Of a DNA stretch of 64,000 bases, positions 25,255-34,385 are shown piece after piece. The position numbers and the translations under genes were made by a program. The DNA is taken from assembly GCA_027484055.1 (NCBI GenBank), contig JAIXQH010000051.1, forward strand, positions 124,001-188,000, read 5' to 3'. Position 1 is the first letter of the stretch. Every line of letters starts with the position of its first letter. The stretch comes from Verrucomicrobiaceae bacterium. Its GTDB lineage: Bacteria > Verrucomicrobiota > Verrucomicrobiia > Verrucomicrobiales > Akkermansiaceae. A model generated the notes under the pieces. It saw only the letters and a list, made by a program, of their open reading frames with translations, searched no databases and was not told where the DNA came from.

Positions 25255-26598
25255 GTGAAAAGCTATTTCCTCCGCCGCCTGCTCCTGATTCCGCCGACCT
25301 TGATCGGGATCACGCTGCTTGTTTTCACGATCACCCGTTTCGTCCCCGGTGGACCGCTGGAGCGGATGCTGCAAGAGGCTTCGAAAGGGGCTGACCAAGG
25401 CGGGAAACGTGCCGCGAGTAACCAAGCGCAAGGAGGATTGAGCGAGGAACAGCTTGAAGAGCTGGAAGAGCAATTCGGTCTCGATAAATCCGTGCTCGTC
25501 GCCTACGGCCAATGGCTCGGTGCTCTTCCCCGCGAGGTCCGGCTATCCAAAGGCGAGTATGGCGAGCAGAGCGACGAGCGGATCGGCGGCGAAATCGATC
25601 CCGAGACGACAACGCTCGTCGTGCTCAAGGGGGATGGTCGAGCGGTGCGCGTCGTTCAAAAGGACGGCAACATCACATCCGCAGTGCTGGTGGAATCCGG
25701 AAAATCGGTCGAGTCGGAAGGGTGGAAAGTCCGCTATGAGTCGGAGAAGGACCGCCAAGCACGCTACCAGCGGAGGAATTCACAGGCTGGAAAAGTGCCG
25801 AACTACTCGCCGCGCGCCGTGATTTACCAGACGCGTTTCTCGGGACTGCTGCAGGGGGATCTCGGTAGATCAACGGTTTATAACGATCCGGTGCACGAAA
25901 TGATTCTTTCACGGATGCCAGTGGCAGCGTATTTCGGGCTACTCACGGCGATCCTCACCTATGGGATTTGCCTGCCGCTTGGCATTTTGAAAGCCCTGAA
26001 GCACCGGACCTTCATCGACACCTCCAGTTCGGTGCTGATTTTCATCGGCTACTCGATTCCCGGCTTCGCATTGGGGGCGATCTTGCTGGTGCATCTCGGT
26101 GCTCGGATGAATTTATTCCCACTGTTCGGCCTGACCAGCCCGGACTTCGATCAACTCGGGAAATGGGAGCAAGTCAAAGACCTCGCGCACCACACCGCCC
26201 TGCCGCTGCTCTGCTACATGGTCGGCTCGTTCGCCATGTTGACGATGCTCACGAAAAACAGCCTGATGGATAACCTCGCCGCCGACTACGTGCGGACTGC
26301 CGTGGCGAAGGGTGTGAGCTTCCCGAAGGCGGTCTTCGGCCACGCCTTTAGAAACTCCATGATCCCCGTGGCCACGAGCTTGGGGGGCTTGGTGGAAATT
26401 TTTATCGGCGGATCGATGCTCATCGAGACGGTCTTCGACATCCAAGGCTTCGGCCTGCTTCAATACCAAGCCGTGCTCGCGCGGGATGTGCCAGTCATCA
26501 TGGGTACCCTCACCATCGCCGCCTTGCTAATGCTCGTCGGCAACGTGCTTTCCGACGTCATCGTGGCCATGGTGGACCCACGCATCAAATTCGAGTAA
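25255..26598 (+). CDS. Enlarged oligopeptide-type ABC permease (OppB family), right operon
   Basis: OppB-type permease of 447 residues, about 140 longer than its left-operon counterpart. The N-terminal TM (LLLIPPTLIGITLLVFTITR) and GLDKSVLVAYGQWLGAL are normal; then about 110 extra residues (roughly 95-205, including IDPETTTLVVLKGDGRAVRV and a charged segment) precede GLLQGDLGRSTVYNDPV and the usual membrane core. The EAA loop is DYVRTAVAKGVSFPKAVFGH. The insertion should sit on the periplasmic side. Start is a GTG at 25255. The next permease gene follows after 2 bp. The neighbouring permease is enlarged at a comparable position, suggesting that the extra domains pair. Confidence 0.9.
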   Translation: MKSYFLRRLLLIPPTLIGITLLVFTITRFVPGGPLERMLQEASKGADQGGKRAASNQAQGGLSEEQLEELEEQFGLDKSVLVAYGQWLGALPREVRLSKGEYGEQSDERIGGEIDPETTTLVVLKGDGRAVRVVQKDGNITSAVLVESGKSVESEGWKVRYESEKDRQARYQRRNSQAGKVPNYSPRAVIYQTRFSGLLQGDLGRSTVYNDPVHEMILSRMPVAAYFGLLTAILTYGICLPLGILKALKHRTFIDTSSSVLIFIGYSIPGFALGAILLVHLGARMNLFPLFGLTSPDFDQLGKWEQVKDLAHHTALPLLCYMVGSFAMLTMLTKNSLMDNLAADYVRTAVAKGVSFPKAVFGHAFRNSMIPVATSLGGLVEIFIGGSMLIETVFDIQGFGLLQYQAVLARDVPVIMGTLTIAALLMLVGNVLSDVIVAMVDPRIKFE

Positions 26599-26600
26599 CC

Positions 26601-28169
26601 ATGCGACTTCTCGGCCTATTCTGCCTCTTACTAGGAGCACTCGCCATCACCGGCCAGTGCATGGACCTAGCATTCCCGACAGCGCGGTGGTTTTTCGACG
26701 TCAGTCGCGAGGTGCCCTTGTTGCGTTTTTCGGGAAATGGCTTTCTATGGTTTGGCTGGCTTAGCAGTGGCCTGCTAGTGTTAGGCGGGCTTGCCATTCT
26801 CAGCAGAACACTCCGCGCCGGACCGAAGAACCCCATCACGACTCGGCGCATCCGGCGCTTTTGTGAAATCAAACGTGGCTATTACTCCCTGCTCATCCTC
26901 GTCTCCCTAGGCGCCGTGGCCTCGCTCGACCAAGTCATCGTCGGGAAACGCGCACTGGCTGTCCACTACGCCGGCAAGTGGACCTTCCCCGCGTTTTTAC
27001 CCACCGATTTTAAAAACAAAGACTTCGGGATCACCGATCAAACCGCAGAAGCCTCCGCAGACTACCGCAAGCTCCAACGCGCCTGGCGTGGGTCAAAAGA
27101 CCGCCGAGTTATCCTGCCGCTTGTGCCCTATGATCCGACTGGTGACAGTCTCCCACCTCGCTCGCGGGCGCTTGTTTTGCGGGATAATCGGTATTACGAA
27201 GGAACTAGTAACAAGCCTTACTGGGGCCTCGTGGCGCGCTACGACGACAGCGCCGCCGGGAAAATGCGGCTGCGCTACACCATGCGAGACGGCCTGCTAA
27301 CGGGTGCCGTGGATGGGTGGAATGCACTGGGTCAACCGATCTACAGCGCGGAGTATCAAAACGGCGAGGCCATCACGGAACGCTACAATGGCCAAGGTGA
27401 TAAAGCGCAATTCCTCGCCGCCGCAGACACCCTAGAACTTCGTGCCGTGAAATACCACCCCGCTCCGCCGATGCCGGAAGAGGGGAACTGGCTGGGCACC
27501 ACCTCCCAAGGCTACGACGTGCTCGCCTACCTCTACGGTGGGCTTCAGGTGAATTTTAAAGCGACCCTGATCTACTTGCCCATCGTCTATTTCATCGGCA
27601 TCACCCTCGGCATGATGATGGGTTATTTCGGCGCTTGGTTTGACATGATTTCTCAGCGCCTCATCGAGATTTTCTCGAACATGCCCTTCCTCTTCGTGGT
27701 GATCATTCTCTCCAGCATGGTGCCGGAAAAATTCAAAGGCCTGCCGATCATCCTCACCATTCTCATCCTCTTCGGTTGGATGGGCATGACCGCCATGATG
27801 CGCACTGCCGCCTACCGCGACCGGGAGCGAGACTACATCTCCGCGGCTAGGGTTCTTGGGTCCGGCACCACGCGGATCTTGTTCCGTCATTTACTGCCTA
27901 ACACGGTTTCCATCATCGTCACGCTTGTTCCCTTTACCATCTCCGGCCTGGTTTCTGCACTCACCTCACTGGACTACTTAGGCTTCGGCCTGCCTCCACA
28001 ATACGCCACTTGGGGGCGCTTGCTGAGCGACGGTCTGGCGAATCTATCCGCGCCCTGGCTGGTGAGCTCCACGTTCGTCGTGCTCGTCGGACTTCTTGTC
28101 TTGATCACCTTCGTGGGTGAGGCCGTCCGCGAGGCATTCGACCCGAAAAAATTCACCTTCTACCGTTGA
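26601..28169 (+). CDS. Enlarged oligopeptide-type ABC permease (OppC family), right operon
   Basis: OppC-type permease of 522 residues against 309 for the left-operon homologue. Spans at about residues 3-20, 45-65 and 92-110 are followed by a roughly 180-residue extracytoplasmic region (with LPLVPYDPTGDSLPPRSRAL and a short YxG-type repeat segment MRLRYTMRDGLLTGAVDGWN). GNWLGTTSQGYDVLAYLYGG then takes the place of the usual GTDxxGRD motif and leads to the membrane core. The EAA loop is DYISAARVLGSGTTRILFRH. The MRDGLLTGAVDGW/NGEAITERYNGQG portion looks like an MORN-like toxin-antitoxin-repeat type fold, but that is a guess. The stop overlaps the next gene. Confidence 0.9.
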   Translation: MRLLGLFCLLLGALAITGQCMDLAFPTARWFFDVSREVPLLRFSGNGFLWFGWLSSGLLVLGGLAILSRTLRAGPKNPITTRRIRRFCEIKRGYYSLLILVSLGAVASLDQVIVGKRALAVHYAGKWTFPAFLPTDFKNKDFGITDQTAEASADYRKLQRAWRGSKDRRVILPLVPYDPTGDSLPPRSRALVLRDNRYYEGTSNKPYWGLVARYDDSAAGKMRLRYTMRDGLLTGAVDGWNALGQPIYSAEYQNGEAITERYNGQGDKAQFLAAADTLELRAVKYHPAPPMPEEGNWLGTTSQGYDVLAYLYGGLQVNFKATLIYLPIVYFIGITLGMMMGYFGAWFDMISQRLIEIFSNMPFLFVVIILSSMVPEKFKGLPIILTILILFGWMGMTAMMRTAAYRDRERDYISAARVLGSGTTRILFRHLLPNTVSIIVTLVPFTISGLVSALTSLDYLGFGLPPQYATWGRLLSDGLANLSAPWLVSSTFVVLVGLLVLITFVGEAVREAFDPKKFTFYR

Positions 28170-30262
28170 TGCGCCGCCTCCTAACACGACTTGGATTCCT
28201 GACCCTGCTAGTGACCAGCTGTCGTCACGAGTCCTCGGAAATCACGCGTAAGCTTGAGTTCGACACCTTCCGGCCCACCTACAACCGCTATATTGAAAAC
28301 TGGCTTAAGACTCAACAAGCCACGACGGAGAAAGAACTTGCACAAGTCACCACCGATCTAGCGACCGCTTCGGACGCTGCGAAAGCCGCCCTCGAAACCC
28401 ATGCCGCTGCCCTCCGCCTAGATCAGAGCAAATGGCAGTTTCGCCTCGGCTTGGGTGACTTTCTTAAAATCGGAAATCCCTCAGAAATCCCACACGATCT
28501 CGTCTGGGAAAATGGCATGGACCAACCAGAAATCGGCGATCCCGCTGCTAAAAAAGGGGGAGCCTTCCGCCGTTATATACCTGCGTTCCCGCCGACGATC
28601 AGACCGTTTGGCGATAACTCGAACAACTCCTTCCGCGGCGATCTCTACGACAACATCGAGATGCCCCTCGTCGGCTTCCACTTGTCCACCATGGAAATGA
28701 TCCCCGGCCTCGCCAAGGAGTGGGCGAGCTCTCCAGATGGGCGCACCATTTACTTCCGCCTCGACCCCGAGGCCCGCTATTCGGACGGAGTGCCTGTCCG
28801 CGCGCGGGATTTTCTCGTTGCCGTCTATCTGCGAGTCTCCGACTACATCGTCAATCCCTACGCCAAACAGTTTTACCGCGAAAATATCGCCCAAATCGCC
28901 GTCTATGATGATCTAACGCTCTCGGTTTCTCTGCCAGAGGCGAAAATTTATGGCCCCGCCATCGCCGGCGGATTGAGCCCCTCACCCCCGCATTTCTACA
29001 CCGAGTATGGGCCAGACTACAATGACCGCTACCAGTGGCGATTCCCTCCCACCACCGGCGCTTACGAAGTCCGCCCAGATGGCATCATCAAAGGCGTCTC
29101 CATCACTCAAAGTCGGGTGAAGAACTGGTGGGCGAAGGACCGGAAGTACTTCCGCTACCGCTTCAATCCGGATCAATTGATCCACACCGTCGTCCGGGAT
29201 GATTCCAAGGCGTTCGAGCTCTTCCGCGCGGGCGAGCTCGATACCTTTTTTCTAACCAGACCTCAGCTGTGGTATGAAAAATCCGAAATCGAGCCAGTTC
29301 ACAAAGGCTACATCGACCGTGTCACCTTCTATAACCAATATCCGAAAATCCCGCGCGGCTTTTACCTAAATGTTAGCAAAGCCCCGCTCGACAACCGCGA
29401 CGTCCGGATCGGGATCGACCAAGCGCTGAACTGGCAAAAAGTCATCGATGTGCTCTTCCGGGGCGACTACCAACGTCTCAATGCATTTAACGAAGGCTTC
29501 GTTAATTTCAGCGATCCCTCCATCCTCGCACGGCCTTTTAACATCAATGCCGCGCGCGCCTCCTTTGCCAAGGCCGGCTATACCACCGAAGGCCGCGACG
29601 GCATTCTCACAAAGCCAGATGGCAGTCGGCTCTCCGTCTCCGTCACCTACCCCGCCATGCCGCAGTATGACCAGATTCTCGCCATCCTCCGCGAAGAGGC
29701 CAAGTCCTGCGGCTTCGAGCTCCGGCTCGACGGGCTTGAGGATAACGTCGCCTATAAAAAAACCATGCAGAAGCAGCATGAAATGGCGCTTACCGCCTGG
29801 CTCATCGGCCCGCCGGTGCCGGATTTCCACCAGTTCCTGCACTCGTCTAACGCCATCGACGACAAGGGCAACCCCCGCCCGCAGACGAACAACCTCTTCG
29901 TCTGGCACCGCGCGGATACCGATGTCCTCAGCGAAAAAACCCGCACCGCTAGCACCGCAGACGAGCTGAAAGACGCGGCCTGGAAGCTGCAGCACATCAT
30001 GCACGACGAGGCGATTTTCCTCCCAGGATACTCCGTGGATTTCGTCCGCATCGGCTCATGGCGGTGGGTGAAATGGCCCGATTGCGACACCACGCATTTC
30101 AGCCCACCATTGGTTTATGATCCCCATGAGAGCTTTGTCTTCTGGATCGACGAGGCCGTGAAGGCCGAGACCCAAGCCGCCCGCCGCACAGGCAAAGTCT
30201 TTCCTGAATCCACCAAAATGGTCGATGACTACCGACTGAAACCCAGCCCCGATTCTCCATGA
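28169..30262 (+). CDS. Large oligopeptide-binding lipoprotein (SBP_bac_5), right operon
   Basis: Extracytoplasmic binding protein of 697 residues, about 160 longer than the left-operon protein. The N terminus MRRLLTRLGFLTLLVTSC ends in a lipobox. A charged helical stretch of about 80 residues (KTQQATTEKELAQVTTDL...) precedes the SBP_bac_5 fold, which is visible from GGAFRRYIPAFPPTIRPFGD, LDPEARYSDGVPVRARDFLV, PLDNRDVRIGIDQALNW and TAWLIGPPVPDFHQFLHS. It resembles YejA-type binding proteins. The ATG at 28169 overlaps the preceding TGA and is preferred over the TTG at 28166. Its stop overlaps the OppD-like start. Confidence 0.9.
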   Translation: MRRLLTRLGFLTLLVTSCRHESSEITRKLEFDTFRPTYNRYIENWLKTQQATTEKELAQVTTDLATASDAAKAALETHAAALRLDQSKWQFRLGLGDFLKIGNPSEIPHDLVWENGMDQPEIGDPAAKKGGAFRRYIPAFPPTIRPFGDNSNNSFRGDLYDNIEMPLVGFHLSTMEMIPGLAKEWASSPDGRTIYFRLDPEARYSDGVPVRARDFLVAVYLRVSDYIVNPYAKQFYRENIAQIAVYDDLTLSVSLPEAKIYGPAIAGGLSPSPPHFYTEYGPDYNDRYQWRFPPTTGAYEVRPDGIIKGVSITQSRVKNWWAKDRKYFRYRFNPDQLIHTVVRDDSKAFELFRAGELDTFFLTRPQLWYEKSEIEPVHKGYIDRVTFYNQYPKIPRGFYLNVSKAPLDNRDVRIGIDQALNWQKVIDVLFRGDYQRLNAFNEGFVNFSDPSILARPFNINAARASFAKAGYTTEGRDGILTKPDGSRLSVSVTYPAMPQYDQILAILREEAKSCGFELRLDGLEDNVAYKKTMQKQHEMALTAWLIGPPVPDFHQFLHSSNAIDDKGNPRPQTNNLFVWHRADTDVLSEKTRTASTADELKDAAWKLQHIMHDEAIFLPGYSVDFVRIGSWRWVKWPDCDTTHFSPPLVYDPHESFVFWIDEAVKAETQAARRTGKVFPESTKMVDDYRLKPSPDSP

Positions 30263-31248
30263 CCCCCACACCGGAAAATTGCCTCGAAGTCCAGCAGCTG
30301 ATCACGTCCTTCGAGACGGAGCAGGGCCTGCTCCGCGCCGTGGATCATGTTTCCTTCAAGGTGCCTACGGGAAAGACCGTAGGTATCGTCGGTGAGTCAG
30401 GATGTGGGAAAAGTGTCACTGCCATGTCCATCGTCCGGCTCCTGCCACAGCCGGCCGGGAAAATTCTCGGGGGCCATGTTTGGTTTAAGGGCCGCGACCT
30501 CGTCCACGCCAGCGACCGCGAGATGCAGCAGGTCCGTGGCGGCGAGATCGGCGTGATTTTCCAAGAGCCCATGGCGGCGCTTAATCCTCTCCACCGCATC
30601 GGCCGCCAAGTTTCTGAGGTGTTCCGCATCCACCAGAAGCTTTCAAAAAAAGACGCCTGGGCCGCTGCGACGGAGATGCTGGAGCTGGTCCGCATCCCCG
30701 CCCCGGACAAGCGGATGATGGACTACCCGCATCACCTATCCGGCGGCATGAGGCAGCGGGTGGGCATCGCCATCGCCCTGGCCTGTCGGCCCTCGTTGCT
30801 CATCGCAGACGAGCCGACCACCGCGCTCGATGTCACGGTGCAGGCACAGATTCTGGATCTCATGGCGCGCCTCCAAGCGGAAATGGGCATGTCCACCATT
30901 CTCATCACCCACGATCTCGGCGTCATCGCCGAGACCTGTGACGAAGTCGTGGTCATGTATGCAGGCCGCGTGGTCGAGCAGGCGAGCGCGGAAGAATTGT
31001 TCGCCAATCCCCGCCACGCCTACACCCGTGGGCTGCTGCGCTCTATCCCGACTTTGGAAACTCCCTCGAAATCCATCCTCAACACCATCCCCGGACTCGT
31101 CGCTTCACTGGCCGATTACGCGCACGGCTGCCGCTTTTGCCAACGCATGGGTCGTACGAGCCGCTTCTCGCGCGAGCGCCCGAAGTTTGGCGAAATTTCA
31201 CCCGGCCACTGGGCGGAACTCTGCCCGGAATGCGTCGCACTCGACTAA
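30259..31248 (+). CDS. Oligopeptide ABC transporter ATPase (OppD/DppD family)
   Basis: Cytoplasmic ATPase subunit, 329 residues. Walker [15 protein letters not shown]-loop [15 protein letters not shown], signature [16 protein letters not shown], Walker [13 protein letters not shown] and switch His in THDLGVIAE are all intact. The C-terminal oligo_HPY-type region retains cysteines (CRFCQRM and CPEC), like the cluster-binding tail known in DppD proteins. ATGA overlap with the binding-protein gene shows coupling. It is one of only two ATPases in the Opp region and may energise both permease pairs. Confidence 0.94.
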   Translation: MTPTPENCLEVQQLITSFETEQGLLRAVDHVSFKVPTGKTVGIVGESGCGKSVTAMSIVRLLPQPAGKILGGHVWFKGRDLVHASDREMQQVRGGEIGVIFQEPMAALNPLHRIGRQVSEVFRIHQKLSKKDAWAAATEMLELVRIPAPDKRMMDYPHHLSGGMRQRVGIAIALACRPSLLIADEPTTALDVTVQAQILDLMARLQAEMGMSTILITHDLGVIAETCDEVVVMYAGRVVEQASAEELFANPRHAYTRGLLRSIPTLETPSKSILNTIPGLVASLADYAHGCRFCQRMGRTSRFSRERPKFGEISPGHWAELCPECVALD

Positions 31249-31253
31249 GAACC

Positions 31254-32261
31254 ATGATCCCGCCACTTTTATCAGTCACTGATCTCTGCGTCCATTTCCC
31301 GGTGCGCGGTGGGGTGCTCTATCAACAAACCGCTTCGGTGAAAGCCGTGGATGGCGTGTCATTGAGCATCGCCCCCGGTGAGACGCTGGGCCTCGTCGGT
31401 GAGTCGGGTTGCGGGAAATCGACCTTGGGCAAGGCCATCGTCCGCTTGCTCAAGCCGACTGCTGGGCAGATTCATTTCGAGCATCACGACATCACCCACA
31501 GCCGCCAAGCGGCCCTCCGGCCACTGCGGCGGGATTTTCAAATGATTTTCCAAGACCCCGGCGAATCGCTCGATCCGCGGATGAGTGTGCGGGCGATCAT
31601 CGAGGAACCATTCGTCATCCACCGCCTTGGCTCGCGGGCGGAGCGCAGGACTTGGGTGAACGAGTTGCTCGACCGCGTCGGCCTGCCCGCGTCATCCGCA
31701 GAGCGTTATTCCTTTGAATTTTCCGGGGGTCAGCGTCAGCGGATCGGCATCGCCCGGGCCCTAGCGCTCAAGCCGAAACTCATCGTTTGTGACGAGCCGG
31801 TGTCCGCGCTTGATGTGTCGGTGCAATCACAAATCCTGAATCTGCTGGTGGAGTTGCAGAAAGACTTCGGGCTATCTTACCTTTTCATCGCCCATGATCT
31901 CTCGGTGGTGAAGCACGTCAGCGACCGTGTCGCGGTGATGTATTTGGGAAAAATCGTCGAGTTGGCGAGTGCCACGGCGATTTATCAAAATCCTCGTCAT
32001 GCCTACACGCAGGCCCTGCTTTCGGCGATTCCTTCTCACGATCCCAAGGTGAAACGCCCGACAACTCTGCTCGAAGGAGACGTGCCGTCTCCCATCGACC
32101 CACCAGCGGGCAGCGCCTTCGGCCACCGCATGAGTCACCCGCGCTATCAAGAAACGATCGGCGCGGATCTGTCGCTGCGCGAAATTTCCCCGCAGCACTG
32201 GGTGGCGGCGGACCCTTGTTCTCTGTCCGCAGCGGATTGGGCGCTCCTGAACCGGGGGTAG
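31254..32261 (+). CDS. Oligopeptide ABC transporter ATPase (OppF/DppF family)
   Basis: Second ATPase subunit, 335 residues. Walker [15 protein letters not shown]-loop FQDPGESLDPRM, signature FSGGQRQRIGIARALALKP, Walker B LIVCDEPVSALDVS and switch His in AHDLSVVKHVSDR are intact. The C-terminal HPY region (GSAFGHRMSHPRY) lacks the cysteine cluster common in this family, unlike the adjacent OppD-like protein. The ATG at 31254, 5 bp after the OppD-like stop, is used; the ORF-track start at 31137 lies inside that gene in another frame. Last gene of the right operon. Confidence 0.94.
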   Translation: MIPPLLSVTDLCVHFPVRGGVLYQQTASVKAVDGVSLSIAPGETLGLVGESGCGKSTLGKAIVRLLKPTAGQIHFEHHDITHSRQAALRPLRRDFQMIFQDPGESLDPRMSVRAIIEEPFVIHRLGSRAERRTWVNELLDRVGLPASSAERYSFEFSGGQRQRIGIARALALKPKLIVCDEPVSALDVSVQSQILNLLVELQKDFGLSYLFIAHDLSVVKHVSDRVAVMYLGKIVELASATAIYQNPRHAYTQALLSAIPSHDPKVKRPTTLLEGDVPSPIDPPAGSAFGHRMSHPRYQETIGADLSLREISPQHWVAADPCSLSAADWALLNRG

Positions 32262-32270
32262 CGATCTCTA

Positions 32271-32296
32271 GGCTTGCCGTGAAGCCGGGAATTTTT
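32271..32296 (+). terminator. Weak intrinsic-terminator-like hairpin after the Opp operon
   Basis: GGCTT-GCCGTG-AAGCC gives a 5-bp stem followed by GGGAATTTTT, 9 bp after the OppF-like stop. It is positioned to end the operon, but the stem is short and the T-run is offset. Confidence 0.35.
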
Positions 32297-32307
32297 GAGA
32301 GTGCTTC

Positions 32308-33300
32308 ATGGACGGCTCCCAACCGAAACGAAAAGTGAAAGAATTGGGTGTAGAACCCAATCGCTCGGCTGAAAGCGGGGATTTCCGAAAGGCTTCCAGA
32401 TCCTATCGGACGGAACTGGAAGGAGCCACCAAGCCGAGGCGAAAGCGCAAGCGGAGTCGCACGGTTGATACGGAACGAGGCTTTCAGCGAAAGTCCTCAG
32501 CGCTACCGATCTCATGGATCGTTTGGGTGTCCAGCGCGGCCATCCTCGTCGGCCTTTTCGTGGCGACGATCTTTTATTATAAGTCGCGCAACGAGGAGAT
32601 CGAGCTGGAGCTGGCATCCACGAGCAAGGTCACCCAGGTCGAAGCCGCCTTGCCAAGTGATGCCAAGGCGAAATGGAATGGCGTACTCCCGAAGACCATT
32701 GCAGAGAACTTTCTGAAGGCAAAAACGGATGAGGAACGACTGCTGTGGGTGCGTGATTCCCAAAAAGTGGCAGAGATCCTGCGCCGATTTTACCAGCAAG
32801 ATGCCCGGAAGCAGGAGGTCTTCTCAAAGCTCACGGAGATGCCTCAGAATCTTGCGGGCCAGGAGGCTTCTGCCCGTTTCGCTGTTCAATTTACCGATGG
32901 GTCGAAGCGATTGATCTCGATCCAATACGATGAGAGTGGTGCTGGTAAAGTGGACTTCAAGTGCTACTCCCGCTACTGCGACGAATCATGGGCGAGTCTT
33001 CTAAACGGCAGTGTGACCAAGGCCCACGAGATGCGGTGCATCCTTTTGGCCAGTGACTATTACAACCACGAGTTTGCCGATGAATCGACCTGGCTGTCGG
33101 TCTTGGCGACTTCGCCAGACTTTGAGGACGTCATTTATCTGTATGTAAAACGGGACGACCCAGAGTTTGTGGCATTTCTCCAAAATCCCCCGAAGGCTCA
33201 GACCCGCTTCACCATCGCTTTAGAAAGTGTCGGGATGAGCTACAAGAATCGTCAATTTCGCATGACGAAAGTCCACCGCGGTGCCTGGGTGATCCCATGA
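32308..33300 (+). CDS. Membrane-anchored protein of unknown function, tandem paralog 1
   Basis: A 330-residue protein I do not recognise. The first ~70 residues are hydrophilic and very basic (KPRRKRKRSR), followed by one span (WIVWVSSAAILVGLFVATIF) and an extracytoplasmic domain of about 230 residues. Conserved with the next gene: DFRKASRSYRTELE against EFRKIPRSYTQEIQ, a shared ERGF just before the span, ERLLWVRDSQKVAEILRRFY against ERLRWVKDPLATADIMKRFY, KVDFKCYS, and SDYYNHEFADE against SNYYNGEFTDE. The two are clearly tandem duplicates. They precede signal peptidase I, which may hint at envelope function. The topology (basic end inside) is inferred. Confidence 0.75.
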   Translation: MDGSQPKRKVKELGVEPNRSAESGDFRKASRSYRTELEGATKPRRKRKRSRTVDTERGFQRKSSALPISWIVWVSSAAILVGLFVATIFYYKSRNEEIELELASTSKVTQVEAALPSDAKAKWNGVLPKTIAENFLKAKTDEERLLWVRDSQKVAEILRRFYQQDARKQEVFSKLTEMPQNLAGQEASARFAVQFTDGSKRLISIQYDESGAGKVDFKCYSRYCDESWASLLNGSVTKAHEMRCILLASDYYNHEFADESTWLSVLATSPDFEDVIYLYVKRDDPEFVAFLQNPPKAQTRFTIALESVGMSYKNRQFRMTKVHRGAWVIP

Positions 33301-33392
33301 GCGCAGTTTATACCTCTCCATGCTTGTCGTGACTTCGCTTCTGAATCAACCTTGCCACAACCCTTCCGCTTCATCATCCATCCCATCCATTC

Positions 33393-34328
33393 ATGAGTGA
33401 CGAGTTTCGTAAAATCCCACGCTCCTACACCCAGGAGATTCAAAACACGGAGCGCCAAAGCCGAAAAAAGCTCGTCGAGGGCATCCACGATTCGGAGCGT
33501 GGCTTCGGCTCACGGTATGAAGAAAAAAATACGGATCGGCCAAACTGGATCCGCATTTCTGTGATCAGCCTAGTCTCACTCGGACTGGCAACAATGGGAG
33601 TGCTCGTCTTCAAAGCGAGGCACGCAGCCCCCGCTCAGGATGCGGGACCCAAGCCCAAGTTGGTGTCGGATTCACCATTGTTGGACACTAGGAAGGGAAA
33701 TTGGAAGGGCGGCTCGCCTAGAGAAGTGGCAGAGAGATTTCTTGCCGCTACGACGCATGAAGAGCGGCTCCGTTGGGTGAAAGATCCTCTGGCCACCGCT
33801 GACATCATGAAGCGCTTCTACCAAGATGGCCCTGGGAAAACCCTCAAAGTCACCAAGCTGACCCAGCTCCCGCAAAACATCGCCAGCCAAGACAGCCACG
33901 CGCGCTTTGCCGTGAGTATGGACGATGGCTCAGCCCGACTTCTCTGCGTACCTTTCCATGAGAACGGTGAGGGGAAGGTCGATTTCAAATGCTACTCACT
34001 CTACGGAACCGCCACTTGGAAGGCCTTGCTTGATGGCAGTGCCACAAAGTCGGATGAAGTCCGTGTGATCATCGAGCGCAGCAACTACTACAATGGTGAA
34101 TTCACAGACGAGAAGAAATGGCTCTCCCTTGTCGCCACTTCACCGGATCTGGAAGACGTCGCGTATTTCTACGTCCCAAGAGATCGTCCAGAGATGGGGC
34201 GCCTTCTCAGCGATCCATTGAAGGGCGGCGCACGCTTCACCTTGGGCATCGAAAGCATAGGAAAAAGCTATGAAAAGCGCCAGTTTGCCATCACCCGAGC
34301 ACTCCGCGGCGGGTGGTTGAGCAAATGA
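33393..34328 (+). CDS. Membrane-anchored protein of unknown function, tandem paralog 2
   Basis: A 311-residue paralog of the preceding gene, with the same layout: short basic N terminus (MSDEFRKIPRSYTQEIQ), one span (WIRISVISLVSLGLATMGVL), then an extracytoplasmic domain with EVAERFLAATTHEERLRWVK, ARFAVSMDDGSARLLCVPF, GKVDFKCYSLYGTATW and a C-terminal RGGWLSK that parallels RGAWVIP of paralog 1. No catalytic motif stands out; the domain could be a fold related to NTF2-like or cystatin-like modules, but I cannot show it. It lies 92 bp after paralog 1 and 57 bp before lepB on the same strand. Confidence 0.75.
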   Translation: MSDEFRKIPRSYTQEIQNTERQSRKKLVEGIHDSERGFGSRYEEKNTDRPNWIRISVISLVSLGLATMGVLVFKARHAAPAQDAGPKPKLVSDSPLLDTRKGNWKGGSPREVAERFLAATTHEERLRWVKDPLATADIMKRFYQDGPGKTLKVTKLTQLPQNIASQDSHARFAVSMDDGSARLLCVPFHENGEGKVDFKCYSLYGTATWKALLDGSATKSDEVRVIIERSNYYNGEFTDEKKWLSLVATSPDLEDVAYFYVPRDRPEMGRLLSDPLKGGARFTLGIESIGKSYEKRQFAITRALRGGWLSK

Positions 34329-34385
34329 TTTACGCGGTCTTTCTCCAAGCTTGCAGAGCTTCGTTTCTCGGCTGAGACTCCAGCC

